This document shows positions 53,901-64,000 of a stretch of DNA of 64,000 bases, in pieces. The DNA is taken from contig JAEILZ010000009.1 in NCBI GenBank assembly GCA_018873225.1, forward strand, positions 549,501-613,500, written 5' to 3'. The DNA comes from [Phialemoniopsis] sp. UDSM-2020. Taxonomy: Eukaryota > Ascomycota > Sordariomycetes > Thyridiales > Thyridiaceae. Both the position numbers and the translations under genes were made by a program. The notes under the pieces were generated by a model, which was not told the origin of the DNA, ran no database searches, and saw nothing but the letters and a program-made list of their open reading frames with translations. How positions within the stretch are numbered: position 1 is the first letter of the stretch; the number at the start of each line of letters is the position of its first letter.

Positions 53901-56186
53901 TCACGAAGACCCTGACGCCCTTCTTGGGGACGAGCCAGACGGCCTCATTGTAGCGTCGGTCTCAGGGTGAAAATCCCGTGCGTTTTCTGTGGTAACAAGA
54001 GCCGAAGGGCCGCTCCGCGTCAACGGACTGGTTGGGCTAGGTCTCGACACCGATGTAGTGGAGGCACTGCTGTCGCGTCTTCCGATGATGGGCGAAAACG
54101 GCTCAGCCGAACGCGGCCCGGCTGAACCTTCTGCCTCCTGCGTTGTCGCGCGTGACATCTGCTGCTGGTTCTCCTCCTCCTCCAACAACTGGGCCAGTGC
54201 CGCGCCCCGTCTTGCCGGAGCCGGAATCACCATGACCGGGAGACTGTCAGTATCGATCGTTGGATGGATCTTCTCCCGGATCTTGTCGGCTTGCGACATG
54301 GCGAAGTCCTCCAGTCGAGCACGTATATCCCACTTCTTGGATTCTTCTTGCTGGTTTTGGGGCTGAGCCTGAGCCTCTGTCCGGGCCGTGCTGGGCTCGT
54401 CGCCCGCGCGTCGGAAGGGCATGGCCTGTGCAAGAGCACGCCATCGCCTGGCCGAATTTGCTGGCGTTACATGCGGGTCTGGTGATGCAGCACTGGGCAT
54501 CGTCTCGGTGTAGCGGCTTGTGGTCACGCTGTCTCTCCTGTTCACACTGCGAACTTCGCCCGGACCTGGTGACGGTGTGCGGTGCTCCGTTGTCCGCGAC
54601 GTTGATTCCGTCAAGGGATGGTACCGGATGGCATAGATTGTGCTGTCGGCACTGGCCGTGTCTGTCCGACTGACAGGAGTTACGGCTGGCTGAGGGCGAG
54701 CAGGCCAAAGAGGCGGCTGCAAGGATCTCGTTGTTGTCGACCTGTCGATATTGCTCGGTTGAGCTGGTATAGAATTATTGGCCTGGGTTTCGTTGTTTCT
54801 TGCCCGAGGCCTGTAGCGGTTCGCGAGTGATGACATGGAAGGCCACATCGCGCTCCTGCCTGTAGATGTTGAGTTCTGGGTCTGCCTTGGGACGCCTCCG
54901 CTCTCACCACCGTCGTCATCACCATCGTTGTTGTCGGTGCGCCCCTTTCGTTTCTTCGACCAAGAGAACTCCGATGATGTCATCTCCAGCATCTCATCCC
55001 CGTCGAAAACTTCCCTGCCAAGGATGCCGTCCTTCTTCTCCTCCCGCTCCAGTGCCTCGATACGCTCGACCCATTCCCAGACTATGACACTGGCGGCAGC
55101 GGCGCCTACCCATCTCGCATAGTCACCCCATCCGATGAAGTCGGGCTGACAGATATCTAGGATGAAGAAAACCACGGGAACCATGAGGGCGAGCACAGAC
55201 AAAACGGCCACTAGGCACATGTTTCGCATCTGTGGGTGGTAGAAAGCGTACTTCTTCTTCATGAGAGAGTAGTAAATAACCCATGCAGCATAAAGAACCC
55301 CGAGAGAGAGTTGAAATAGATAACTCAACGCCGGTACGGCGTCTGAGAAGCTTCTCGGACGGACTGCTCCTCCTTGCGTATAAAGAAAGCTGTTTAGTGA
55401 GTCGAATATAAGATCGAAAGTGATCAGGCCAAAGGCTGTCCATTTGATGATAACCTTCTCCCGCTGACGTGGAAATAGGCGTATCAGGGTTTGCGCCTGC
55501 GCCAGCCAGAGGAAGGTATCCGAGATGAGCCTGATGACCTTCAACTCGGTGCTGCCCATAACCTCTTCCTGCAGGCGCTCCGCATTCTGGATACCAAAAG
55601 AATACTGTTCTTCGGCAACCTTGAAGGTGTTGGCGCTCGCAATAGTCAGCGAGATGGCGACAGTGAGGGCAGCAGCCTTTTGAAGCCAGGGACGTCCTCC
55701 AATATTCTGTCCTCCTGCTCCTCCGTGCGTGAACCCTCGTCGACCTAGCACCACTACGCCGCCGTGGAAAAAGGAGCGCGGTGTGATGAAGAGCATGATC
55801 ACCAAAGTGTAGGCGATAATGGTCGTCGCGGCAAGTGCATAGCACTGGGGGAAAGTCGAGGCGTAGAAGGGATCTCGAAAATCGGAGAACTGAGGACCCG
55901 AGTCCCCGGCCTCGTCGAGGCTGACGCCAGCATCACCCAGGAGGTCGCCATGAAGATCGGCCGCGATTCCTGGCCCAGTGCCGGCGATGATGGCAGGGCC
56001 AGCAGTCGGTGTGCAAGCAGGCCTGAAGGCGGCAGCGGAGCTGAGGGTAATGATGTCGCCGCCGGGTAGGATCAGGGTGCCGCCAGCGGGAAGGTTGAGC
56101 GCCTGGCATGATTGAGACTTGAGGCCAACAGCAGTCGTGGCAGTCGCCGCCTCGGTTGGCGTCGCCCACAGTTGCCGCGCCTCCAT
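53901..56186 (-). CDS. palH: Ambient pH sensor PalH/Rim21
   Basis: An intronless 761-residue membrane protein. The N-terminal ~110 residues are extracellular and low-complexity, followed by seven hydrophobic segments between about 115 and 385 (for example YALAATTIIAYTLVIMLFIT; LGVLYAAWVIYYSLMKKKYA; VAVLSVLALMVPVVFFILDI). Conserved PalH blocks include FGIQNAERLQEEVM, QREKVIIKWTAFGLI and WGDYARWVGAAAASVIVWEW. The long C-terminal tail (about 390-761) is cytosolic, Ser/Thr/Pro-rich and disordered, which in PalH binds the arrestin-like PalF. The protein senses alkaline pH at the plasma membrane and starts the signal that activates PacC. Length fits filamentous fungi. Confidence 0.95.
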   Translation of the reverse strand: MEARQLWATPTEAATATTAVGLKSQSCQALNLPAGGTLILPGGDIITLSSAAAFRPACTPTAGPAIIAGTGPGIAADLHGDLLGDAGVSLDEAGDSGPQFSDFRDPFYASTFPQCYALAATTIIAYTLVIMLFITPRSFFHGGVVVLGRRGFTHGGAGGQNIGGRPWLQKAAALTVAISLTIASANTFKVAEEQYSFGIQNAERLQEEVMGSTELKVIRLISDTFLWLAQAQTLIRLFPRQREKVIIKWTAFGLITFDLIFDSLNSFLYTQGGAVRPRSFSDAVPALSYLFQLSLGVLYAAWVIYYSLMKKKYAFYHPQMRNMCLVAVLSVLALMVPVVFFILDICQPDFIGWGDYARWVGAAAASVIVWEWVERIEALEREEKKDGILGREVFDGDEMLEMTSSEFSWSKKRKGRTDNNDGDDDGGESGGVPRQTQNSTSTGRSAMWPSMSSLANRYRPRARNNETQANNSIPAQPSNIDRSTTTRSLQPPLWPARPQPAVTPVSRTDTASADSTIYAIRYHPLTESTSRTTEHRTPSPGPGEVRSVNRRDSVTTSRYTETMPSAASPDPHVTPANSARRWRALAQAMPFRRAGDEPSTARTEAQAQPQNQQEESKKWDIRARLEDFAMSQADKIREKIHPTIDTDSLPVMVIPAPARRGAALAQLLEEEENQQQMSRATTQEAEGSAGPRSAEPFSPIIGRRDSSASTTSVSRPSPTSPLTRSGPSALVTTENARDFHPETDATMRPSGSSPRRASGSS

Positions 56187-58985
56187 GGTCGGAGCGATGG
56201 GGGCGGTAACAGGCGCGTCGGCAAGACCGGGGGATTGAAAGCTGATGGTGGTTAATCCACGCGGGTTGGCCTACGTTTCAATCGCCATTGAAAAGAGGTG
56301 ATGACCGCGTCAGTCGCAAGGGATGGTGGTGTCGTGGGATCGCGCTGGACGAACACCTGCGCCCGGGAAGGGGCTTGTTCGCTGAGACCGCGGGATTAAA
56401 ATCGACGACGGTGAGGTCGGTTCCCGCAGAATCAAAGCCGTCGAGGGCGGCGATAGCTGCACCAGAATTGACCTCTGGGGTTTCCAGACAGATGAGAGGT
56501 CGGTAGGGGCCGTCGATGGCGAATATACCAAGAATTCTGAGGAATTGCGCGGGGGATGCTCGTTGGAGGCTGGGCGCCGAGCCTTCTTGGTTATACAGAA
56601 GAGGTACAAGATTTCTGGGCGACCGCTGGTCCTAAGGAGATTTGCGGGAATCAAGCAACTGGGCGATGGAGCAGGAAATCCTCGAGTACCTGGTGGAGTC
56701 GTTTCGGTGACAATCGTCAATGCGGCGTCGTAATGATTAAAGCTGGTATTCGCTATTTCTGGGTGTCTCGTCTCGAAAGTGTTTTGAGCTTGGACGGGCC
56801 AAAAGATGATCGATCACAGCAGGCAAGTTCGTACACGCATTATGGGGGGGGGATGGGAGATAGGCAACATCTGGGGGGAGGGGAGACACGGAGTCTCAGC
56901 AGCACAGTAGGGAGTCAGCGGTCATCTCTTAGGTGGCTCCTTGCCAGAAAACGGACCCGTTGGGAACCAAAAAAGAGCCAATCCCGCTGGGGACCAGGCG
57001 ATGCAGCAGCAAAAGCCCCGCATCTTTCTTCTGCGATACCCATCTTCTCGGGGTGCGCTAACGTGCAAAAGGTGGTGTGTTACCGTGCGCGACTCCCGGC
57101 CTGGCACTGGTCCCGTCACTGCTCAATATCCTGCTTAAATCAATTACCTGCATGAGGTGTGGTGCTGGATAATCGACCTGCTCAATTCAATACTAACTGG
57201 ATATTGACATATGGGCCGGCAGTCCCTGTCCGTTCCCTCTACGCTCTCGGTCGCTTTGCACAAATGGGAGCAACCCTTCACGCGACTTCTTCATCACTTG
57301 CAACTTCTGGCTCCCGGTCAGGATCCCTTTCAGCAGGACACACCAACTTAACCGCATTAATTGGTCCCGGCGCCCACTAGTGGAGGCCTTGACAGCGGAG
57401 AGTGTCCTCTTTTGGACCACATTTCACTTAGCTGGGCCTAGCATGCATGGGGCTGGCCAGACCTTTTCCTCTGCATGCTCCCTCTTCCGACCCTCACGGT
57501 TCCCTACGTAATAGGTACCCTCCTTGGGTAAAGTGCGTACAGTCGATACCTACACACATACCTACCGAGTGAGAAAAACAAGCAACAGAAACTGCGTGTC
57601 AGATCAGATCCCCTTTGCTTGGTGGCCAACGACTGTGGTGAGACCCACCTGCCTAAAGCATACGGTATCGTGTATCCTGACAGGCGCAGTCCTTCAGAGC
57701 TCACCAAGGTGTCCCTCTTTCTCTGTCGTCATTGTGCACTTTGATAGCATTTGAGATTGAAAAAGCGAGACAGCTCAATTGCGATGTCGAGTGCTGCCAG
57801 TGCTCTCTCGAGTTTTGCAAAATACTCTAGGTTTTGCAGCATGATCGCTTAGTTCGCTGCCTACTTTGCTTTGCCCGACGGCTTTCAGGGTCTCGTCGGG
57901 TGGCGCACTGTGTCTCGCTTCGTGTCTTGACTAGCAGCGCCAGCAAACCCAACGGCGGTCCTCCAGTCGTGCCACTCAAGGACAGGTGATGCTCCACAAC
58001 CACAGTCAGGCATGCCAGACCCAGCCAGCATCGTCGGAAACGGGATGCTCGACCACGTTTGATGTACCGAGTTGTTTCAGCAGTCCGCTGCCTAGCAGAT
58101 AGCTGAGACCTCTCAATTCCCACGTCTCGAGACCGTCGTGCTATCAATCACACGGGTGCTTTGCGCCACAACCGATGCTTAAAGTATGCCATGGTATGAT
58201 ATGATATTTTGCACAGCTGAAAATCTACAAGTAACTAAGTGTGCAGTGATAAGTGGACTAGCGAGGGACCCCATCAGTCATAAGAACCACAGGCAAAAGG
58301 CTGGGTTGGAGCATCATTAGCCGGACTATTACCGATCGAGCGCGCCACAGTGTGAAGTGCTCCTAACCTGCAAACAATGCCAAATCCGCCTCGAGAGCTA
58401 TGTGAAAAAGACATTGCTAACAGCTCATCGAGGACTCAATTGACCTGCCGTGTGGTTTTCGATATAGAAGACCTTTTGTTTCTTGTCCCAGGAAACTGGT
58501 TCGTCCGGCATTGGAATGGGACGGCCCTGTAGGTTTGCCAAGGCTCGCCCTTCCGTCCGCCAGTTCGACGGGATCATCGTCGTGCTTGGCGCTTGGCAAA
58601 GCTTGTTGCTCGTGGGAAACACACAGCAACGTTTCTTGGCACATGTATCGTCCGCGATAACCTCGAGTTCCCCAGTTGCCCACGATACGAGACTCGAATG
58701 AAAGATCGAGACACCTTGCACACGCACAACATGCTGCTTGTCTGTAGGAGTGCTGTGACGCGATCCCACGGGCGTGATATGCGTGGCTTGGTAACAGTAC
58801 AGGTTCTAAGTGAATCACATTTCATGGTGATTCACAAAATCATGACCATGGCTTCCTGGACAAAGGTGCCGGTCCTGATGGATTCGCTGTTCTCCCCCTT
58901 CAGATAGTCCTTCGATCTGCAACATCGCTTATTTGACCCAAAATATTCGAAAGCGCGCAAGACAGTTCTTGCTAAAGAAGCCACG
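56187..58985. other. Intergenic: divergent upstream regions of palH and the propeller-protein gene
   Basis: About 2.8 kb without a recognised gene except a possible orphan frame (58425-58769, listed separately). Repeated AGGTAC/ACCTAC motifs occur at about 57511-57570. Confidence 0.45.
58425..58769 (-). CDS. Possible small orphan protein or gene relic
   Basis: A 114-codon frame starting with ATG at 58769. I do not recognise it. The C-terminal half has protein-like composition (PIPMPDEPVSWDKKQKVFYI, then ENHTAGQ), faintly reminiscent of the WW-domain arrangement of Trp followed by FYI-x-NHT, but the second Trp is missing. The N-terminal half is less convincing. No intron is needed. It lies 217 bp from the start of the divergent propeller gene, within presumed promoter. 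It could be a young gene, a decayed exon or a chance frame. Confidence 0.25.
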   Translation of the reverse strand: MGSRHSTPTDKQHVVRVQGVSIFHSSLVSWATGELEVIADDTCAKKRCCVFPTSNKLCQAPSTTMIPSNWRTEGRALANLQGRPIPMPDEPVSWDKKQKVFYIENHTAGQLSPR

Positions 58986-60616
58986 ATGATGATAATGAGC
59001 GGCCTATCCAAGCGGATAGACCGGTTCGTCTTGCTATTCTTTCTCTTGTCCTTCACCCATACACTTGCAAAATGCGAGCCCATCGCTGCTTGGTGGACCA
59101 GTAAGGGGCCCTCGGTGGCCTTCCAGACCCGAGTCTCGACCCAGATCAGACATAGCCTTTGCAACGACACAAGCCGCATGTTCCCACAAAAGTATGAAGA
59201 CTTTGACGCTCTTTCCTTTCACACAAGCATTTCGCCTCGGCTTGGAACAGCGCTGGCAGCAACAGGCTGGTATGACGAGCAGACTGATGTGCTGTTGGTG
59301 AGTTGCAATGTGGAAAATCGTACGGCTGGCCCATTCACTAACGTCCCCTAGGTGGCACTGTTTTTCCAGAACGAGCAGAGAGATGTCGTTCAAGACATTT
59401 TCGAGTGCGATCCCCGTATGGGCGGGTATCTGCTGCGAAACAACGAGGTCATCCTGGAGGCACAGGCAGCGGGTCTACACCGGGAGACGAGGTTGTCAGT
59501 CGTGAGCCAAAACAACGGGAGCGCTTACCACCTGTTCTTCCAAGACTTTACCGGCACCGTAAAGCGCATCTCCTACAATCGAGAGTCAGGTTGGAGCCCT
59601 CTAGACACTGTCGTTGAAACTCCCATCGTCGGCGCACTCTCTGCTCACTGGCCTAGCAGCGGGAACCTCAGCATTGCAACACCCCGTGATGCACAGTCCC
59701 TTCGAATTTCTGAAATTGCCCCAGACGCTACAACATGGCAACAGTGTAGGTGGAATAGATGCCTCACTGCTCGGCATATCCCAGCTAATCTTGCACAGAT
59801 TTCGTGCCTATCACAGCACCTCAAGGAGACATTGGTGGCAGCTCGATAGGCTGGACGAACGGGTCCAGCGGACTAGGCCTGGCTGCTCGCTATGGAGGAT
59901 CGTGGTCACTCTTTTTCACCGGCGACGACGCACGACTCCACGGCATAACTGCCGAGGTCGATGTTGACCGCAGTGCTTCAGACCCTAACGAAGACGACAT
60001 CATTTGGCCTCTGGCCAGGACGCCGAACGCACCGCTTGCCATTGCCGCCCACTCCGACCTGAAGACACTGTGGATGTATTACTTGGTTCCAGGCGGTCTG
60101 GTCCAGGTCCACCGCGACAATGAACAGCGGTGGCAGCCTGCGTCTATCATTCTCGATAGGGCGTTCGAGCTGAAGACGGTGGGCACTGGGCCGAACCGCC
60201 GGCCGCTTACATCAACGTCGCCGTCCTCAGCATCGCCGACAGTCTCCCACCCGGACAACGCGCCGAGCACCGCCCAATCCAGCCCGAGCAGCAGCAGCAG
60301 CAGCGCCGACCAGAACGAGTGCGGATCGGACTGCTCGCACCAGGCCCGAACGACGGGCATCGCGGTGGGCGTGGCCATGGGCGGCGCGGCGCTGTTCATG
60401 ATCGTCCTGGCGTCGTGGCTCCTGTGGCGTTGGCGGCGCACGCAGGCCGGGATCGACGAGGCGGCGCGCCTGGAGCGCGAGTACGTGCCGTATCACCTGC
60501 GGCCGGAGTGGGCGCACATCCGGCCGTACTCGGAGTGCGGTAACCTTACCTGGGCTCCTGAGCAGCCGAGCGGACAAACGCGCAAGGAGGCCGCTGCTGG
60601 TGAAAAGGCCCTATGA
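58986..60616 (+). CDS. Membrane-anchored lectin-like beta-propeller protein
   Basis: Three exons (58986-59297, 59352-59745, 59799-60616) encode 507 residues. An N-terminal hydrophobic signal (about 13-29, FVLLFFLLSFTHTLAKC) leads to an extracellular region of about 320 residues made of repeated strands such as SVAFQTRVSTQIRHSL, LLVALFFQNEQRDVVQDIFE and SAYHLFFQDFTGTVKRISYN. Each pairs an aromatic-rich strand with a Gln/Arg strand, the arrangement of fucose-specific-lectin-type propellers. A Ser/Thr/Pro stalk (about 393-430), one membrane helix (VGVAMGGAALFMIVLASWLL) and a short cytosolic tail follow. The overall design suggests a cell-surface sugar-binding or sensing protein; the ligand is unknown. 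I assign the lectin fold by pattern only. The donor of intron 2 is GTAGGT. Confidence 0.7.
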
Positions 60617-61976
60617 TTAATCAAGGAGTCGTATCATTTAGATCGGGTTTGTCTCTTGCAATCGAAACGCGGTCTGGCTGCGGAGGCACAAGGGAGGCCG
60701 GAGCTTGTGACACGGCTCCATCGGGATCACCAGGCTTGGCCGACTGTCACGCGGGAGCAGCGTTCGGATGCACTGGGATGGGTATGAGAAACTTGGCGAT
60801 GCACTATAGTCAGAAAGCCATCAAACCACAAATTGATAACGTAATGATGAGATCGTTTCTAGCTATGCGAAGAGGAATGCGCAAGGCATGCTCGGCTGGT
60901 GCGCTTTGAACAGCATTTTTGGTTCGGCGACGGCGGCAAGGATGGAACCCGGCCAGTCCGGGGCCTCGGTCGGGAAGAAGCTGCTGCAGGCTCCACCCAG
61001 CCACCCGGATCCGTAGGGCTTAACTTGAATGGCTGACTGCATCAGCTCCCCCTAATAAAGGCGTTCAAGATGCCTAGGTAGGCTTTTAGAGTTGGTTGGC
61101 ACCGGTCATCCTGCAGCAATCATCTGAACCTTGCATGTTCAAGTAGGTAAGCGAAGTACTCCTCCGCAGGGTAATCTTATGTCATCTTGACAATTACACT
61201 GACTTGCTAGTACGGCTTGGCTATCTATCGGTGCTCTGCATCTCCCTACTGCTGGAATATTGGGGGCGTTGTGTTGAACTGAGAGTATTCCTTCCATGGA
61301 GGATCACCCCTAGTAATTTGCTTCGTGAGCTGGGCACGCAGAACTGAGGACGGGAGAAGAAGAAAAATACAATTAAATGGGCCATTCACGACTCCCAATT
61401 CCCGTGCCAGACCCAGTAAAAATGTACCAAATGACATGGGGGACCCGCTCATTCTTTGATGGTTTTGGCGATTCAGGCGCTGGAAAGGCCCCTGTCAAAT
61501 GCCACTAGGGTAACGGAAAACAGGGGGAAAGTGGGCGGGGAGGCCGCTAAATCGTCGCTTTTTTCGAGATCGCAACTGGTGTGAAATGAAATTGCACGAT
61601 AAGCGGTTTTCTCGGGTCCGTTGAAAATTAAACACACCAGTCTCTGCTTTGGCTGTCACTCCTTTTTCCTCATCCTCTGCCCAGTCTCGCTCAAATCGAT
61701 TGATACAAACACGCGACCGGCTTCCGTCCCCGAGAACTGCATTTCTTGCTCGGCGCGAACCCCTCTGTCCCGTTGGAACCATAGCCGCCCCAGCCACCAC
61801 GTCGCGTCATAGCCGTTGCTCCTTTGCTGCTGTTGCTGCTGTGTCGCTTACTCGGTCAATGTCCTCAACGTCATAACGATCGGTACCAAGGCGAGAACTA
61901 GGAACTACTGGCCATTACAGAAGAACAGAGGACACGGCATTCAACGCAGAAGCAGTCCCGTGTCAACTCTACGAAG
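60617..61976. other. Intergenic and leader of the ceramide synthase gene
   Basis: No supported gene. A GCCTAGGTAGGC motif lies at 61072-61083. The last ~300 bp are C/T-rich, a probable leader. Confidence 0.5.
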
Positions 61977-63529
61977 ATGTCTGCCTCCGAACCCTTCCCC
62001 CTCTTAAACACAGCAACCGAGCAGTTGCACCACGAGTCCAATGTCGCCGCGGCGCGCCGGAGGAGAAAGTCCAGTGCTCTGGGAAGCGAGCTCCGTGTTG
62101 GTGATACTGGGGCCCCGAGTCTGGCCACAAGCCTGGCACATCTAGGTGGCACGCCGGACAGCCCACAGTTCAAGGTTCGTGATACTAAGGGCACTTAGCC
62201 ATCGCCCACCCTCCATGGCGGGCTACACCCGGCGACGGGGGCAACGACCTTGAGTTCGCAAACAGACAATCCATCATACTGACGCTTCAGCTCTATCACC
62301 AGTCCGACGGCAAGGAGAAGCGCCTGTCCAAGCGCCGCAAGGCCCGGTCTCTTGCGCGCCGGGTCAAGAACTTCGCCCTCAAGCACACCTGGGTCCTGCC
62401 CCTCGTCATCCTCCTCGCCTTCCTCTCCGTCTACGCCGTGAACCCCACCGAGTCCAACCCGGTCCACCACTTCATCTTCCTCTCCTACCGCCTGCCCACC
62501 GCCCCGGGCCTACCGGCGCAGTATGGCAAGGGCCCCTGGGACGTCGCCCTCGTCAGCTTCTACACTGTCGTCCTGTCCTTCACCCGCGAGTTCGTCATGC
62601 AGGAGCTCCTGCGGCCCCTCGCCCGCTTCTCCGGCCTGACCTCGCGCGGCAAGCAGACCCGCTTCATGGAGCAGATGTACACGGCGCTCTACTTTGCCAT
62701 CCTCGGCCCCGCTGGCATGTACGTCATGAGCAAGACGCCCGTCTGGTACTTCAACACGACCGCCATGTACGAGGGCTTCCCGCACAAGACGCACATCGCC
62801 GAGTTCAAGTTCTACTACCTGTTCCAGGCCGCCTACTGGGCCCAGCAGGCGATTGTGCTCCTGCTCGGCATGGAGAAGCCGCGCAAGGACTTCAAGGAGC
62901 TTGTCGGCCACCATATTGTCAGCCTGGCTCTGATCGGTCTGAGCTACCGTTTCCACTTCACCTACATTGGTTTGGCTGTGTACATCACCCACGACATTAG
63001 CGACTTCTTCCTTGCTGTATGTTCTACCCTTACCTAGTTTTCGCCCTGAAATGATCCCAAGCTGATATTACTCGTTCTTTCACAGACCTCCAAGTCGCTC
63101 AACTACGTCGACGGCCCCTTCATGGGCCCTTACTTTGCCGTCTTCGTCGCGGCCTGGGTCTACCTGCGGCACTACCTCAACCTGCGCATCATCTGGTCCC
63201 TCTTCACCGAGTTCCGCACCGTCGGCCCCTTTGAGCTCGACTGGGCCGCCGAGCAGTACAAGTGCACCCTCTCCCAGGCCATCACCACCGCCCTGCTCTG
63301 CTCCCTCCAGGGCCTCAACCTCTTCTGGTTCTACTGCATCCTGCGCATCGCCTTCCGCTTCGTCTTCAAGGGCCAGGCCAAGGACGACCGCAGCGACGGC
63401 GAGGACGACTCCGAGGAGGACGAGTCCGAGCCCGTCGACGACGAGAAGAAGAGAGCCGCGGCGGCGGCGACGGGTGTGGCTTCCAACGGCAGCGCGGTCG
63501 CCAGGGCGAACGGCAAGGCTAAGAAGTGA
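61977..63529 (+). CDS. LAG1: Ceramide synthase, LAG1/LAC1 family
   Basis: Three exons (61977-62174, 62291-63016, 63086-63529) encode 455 residues. The enzyme joins a fatty acyl-CoA to a long-chain base in the ER. After a basic, Ser-rich cytosolic N-terminus (about 1-95) the TLC domain runs from about 150 to 395 with several membrane helices. The Lag1 motif is intact: VGHHIVSLALIGLSYRFHFT, then YITHDISDFFLATSKSLNYV, containing the catalytic His pair and the His-Asp pair. The last intron splits this motif after FFLA. The C-terminus is acidic then Ala/Lys-rich (DDSEEDESEP; ANGKAKK), as in yeast Lag1/Lac1, where casein kinase 2 modifies it. Filamentous fungi usually have two such synthases; which one this is cannot be decided here. 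Confidence 0.95.
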
Positions 63530-64000
63530 ATGCCACTTCGCAATTCTTCTCTGTGTGATGATGTGTCCGGTTGAGGGCAGGACAAGAGGGCGTGCCCTCT
63601 TCGTGTCAGTCCTCAAAACACACGTGCACGCAAATGTAATATCTAATTCTTTCTCCCCGAGTCACTCGCTCTTACATCCTCGGCATGTAAAACCCGTATA
63701 TTCTTGTCTTATCTCTTTGTAATTTATATAACATAACGCATTGGGGCGCCGGGGCTTTCTTGGAACAGCAAAGAAGAACGGATCCTTCACCCACAACATG
63801 AATGAAGGGAAAGGGAACTTCTCCCCCCCTTATCTCGGGAGAGGGGGGAGGAGGGTGTTGCGTGGCCTTGCCCACTGGTGTATTAGGCGTTTTGTCCCCT
63901 TTGTCACCTTCCCCAACCTGCATGTCATGGGGGAGAGTGCCGGTGGACAGCTGGGGGAGTTTTGTGTTGTTAGAGGAGCATTATAATGTCATAAAAAGAC
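63530..64000. other. 3' flank of the ceramide synthase gene to the window edge
   Basis: AT-rich 3' region. No coding frame is supported before the edge. Confidence 0.5.

Overview
The window is nuclear DNA of a filamentous ascomycete (Pezizomycotina), most likely a sordariomycete. The evidence is short introns of about 55-110 nt with GTRAGT donors and CTRAC branch sites, GC-rich third codon positions, pyrimidine-rich leaders, and fungal-type genes on both strands without operons: PalH, Tup1/RcoA, an Ade5,7-type fusion, cytosolic malate dehydrogenase, GH131, TeaC/Tea4, ceramide synthase and a UstYa-family protein. I rebuilt the spliced genes by hand. Every complete multi-exon model closes in frame, but none has been checked against transcripts.

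Left part (1-23.8 kb). An enolase-phosphatase E1 gene (methionine salvage) runs off the left edge. A gene-poor 6.7 kb follows, whose last ~1.8 kb looks like the pyrimidine-rich leader of a Ksp1/Ran1-type kinase. Next come an Avt1-like vacuolar amino acid transporter, a bifunctional GARS-AIRS purine enzyme divergent from an RNase MRP subunit (Rmp1), and the Tup1/RcoA corepressor with 3 kb of upstream DNA.

Central locus (23.8-28.5 kb). This is the most unusual part. A five-exon gene encodes a secreted 376-residue repeat protein with nine copies of a cationic His-His-Gln-Gly-Lys unit. The units are mostly separated by acidic spacers that end in Lys-Arg (Kex2) sites. Divergent from it lies a UstYa-family gene with both HxxHC motifs. 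A precursor next to a UstYa gene is the minimal signature of a dikaritin-type fungal RiPP locus, but the repeat unit has no aromatic residue except His and resembles no core I know. Beyond it is a tRNA-Thr(CGT)-like gene with an apparent 86-nt intron and an inverted copy of its own 5' half.

Middle part (30-42.5 kb). These are housekeeping genes: ERG3 C5-sterol desaturase, a small DUF2015-like membrane protein, ribosomal protein eL28, cytosolic malate dehydrogenase, TRAPP subunit Trs33, a Siz/PIAS SUMO ligase, and a small basic LLP/YBL028C-type protein.

Right part (43.5-64 kb). Two genes for secreted products (GH131 glucanase and a four-Cys small protein) are followed by a MAPEG protein, the polarity factor TeaC/Tea4, the pH sensor PalH, a membrane-anchored lectin-like propeller protein, and a LAG1/LAC1 ceramide synthase. 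Apart from the precursor/UstYa pair and perhaps the GH131/small-secreted-protein pair, neighbours show no obvious shared pathway.
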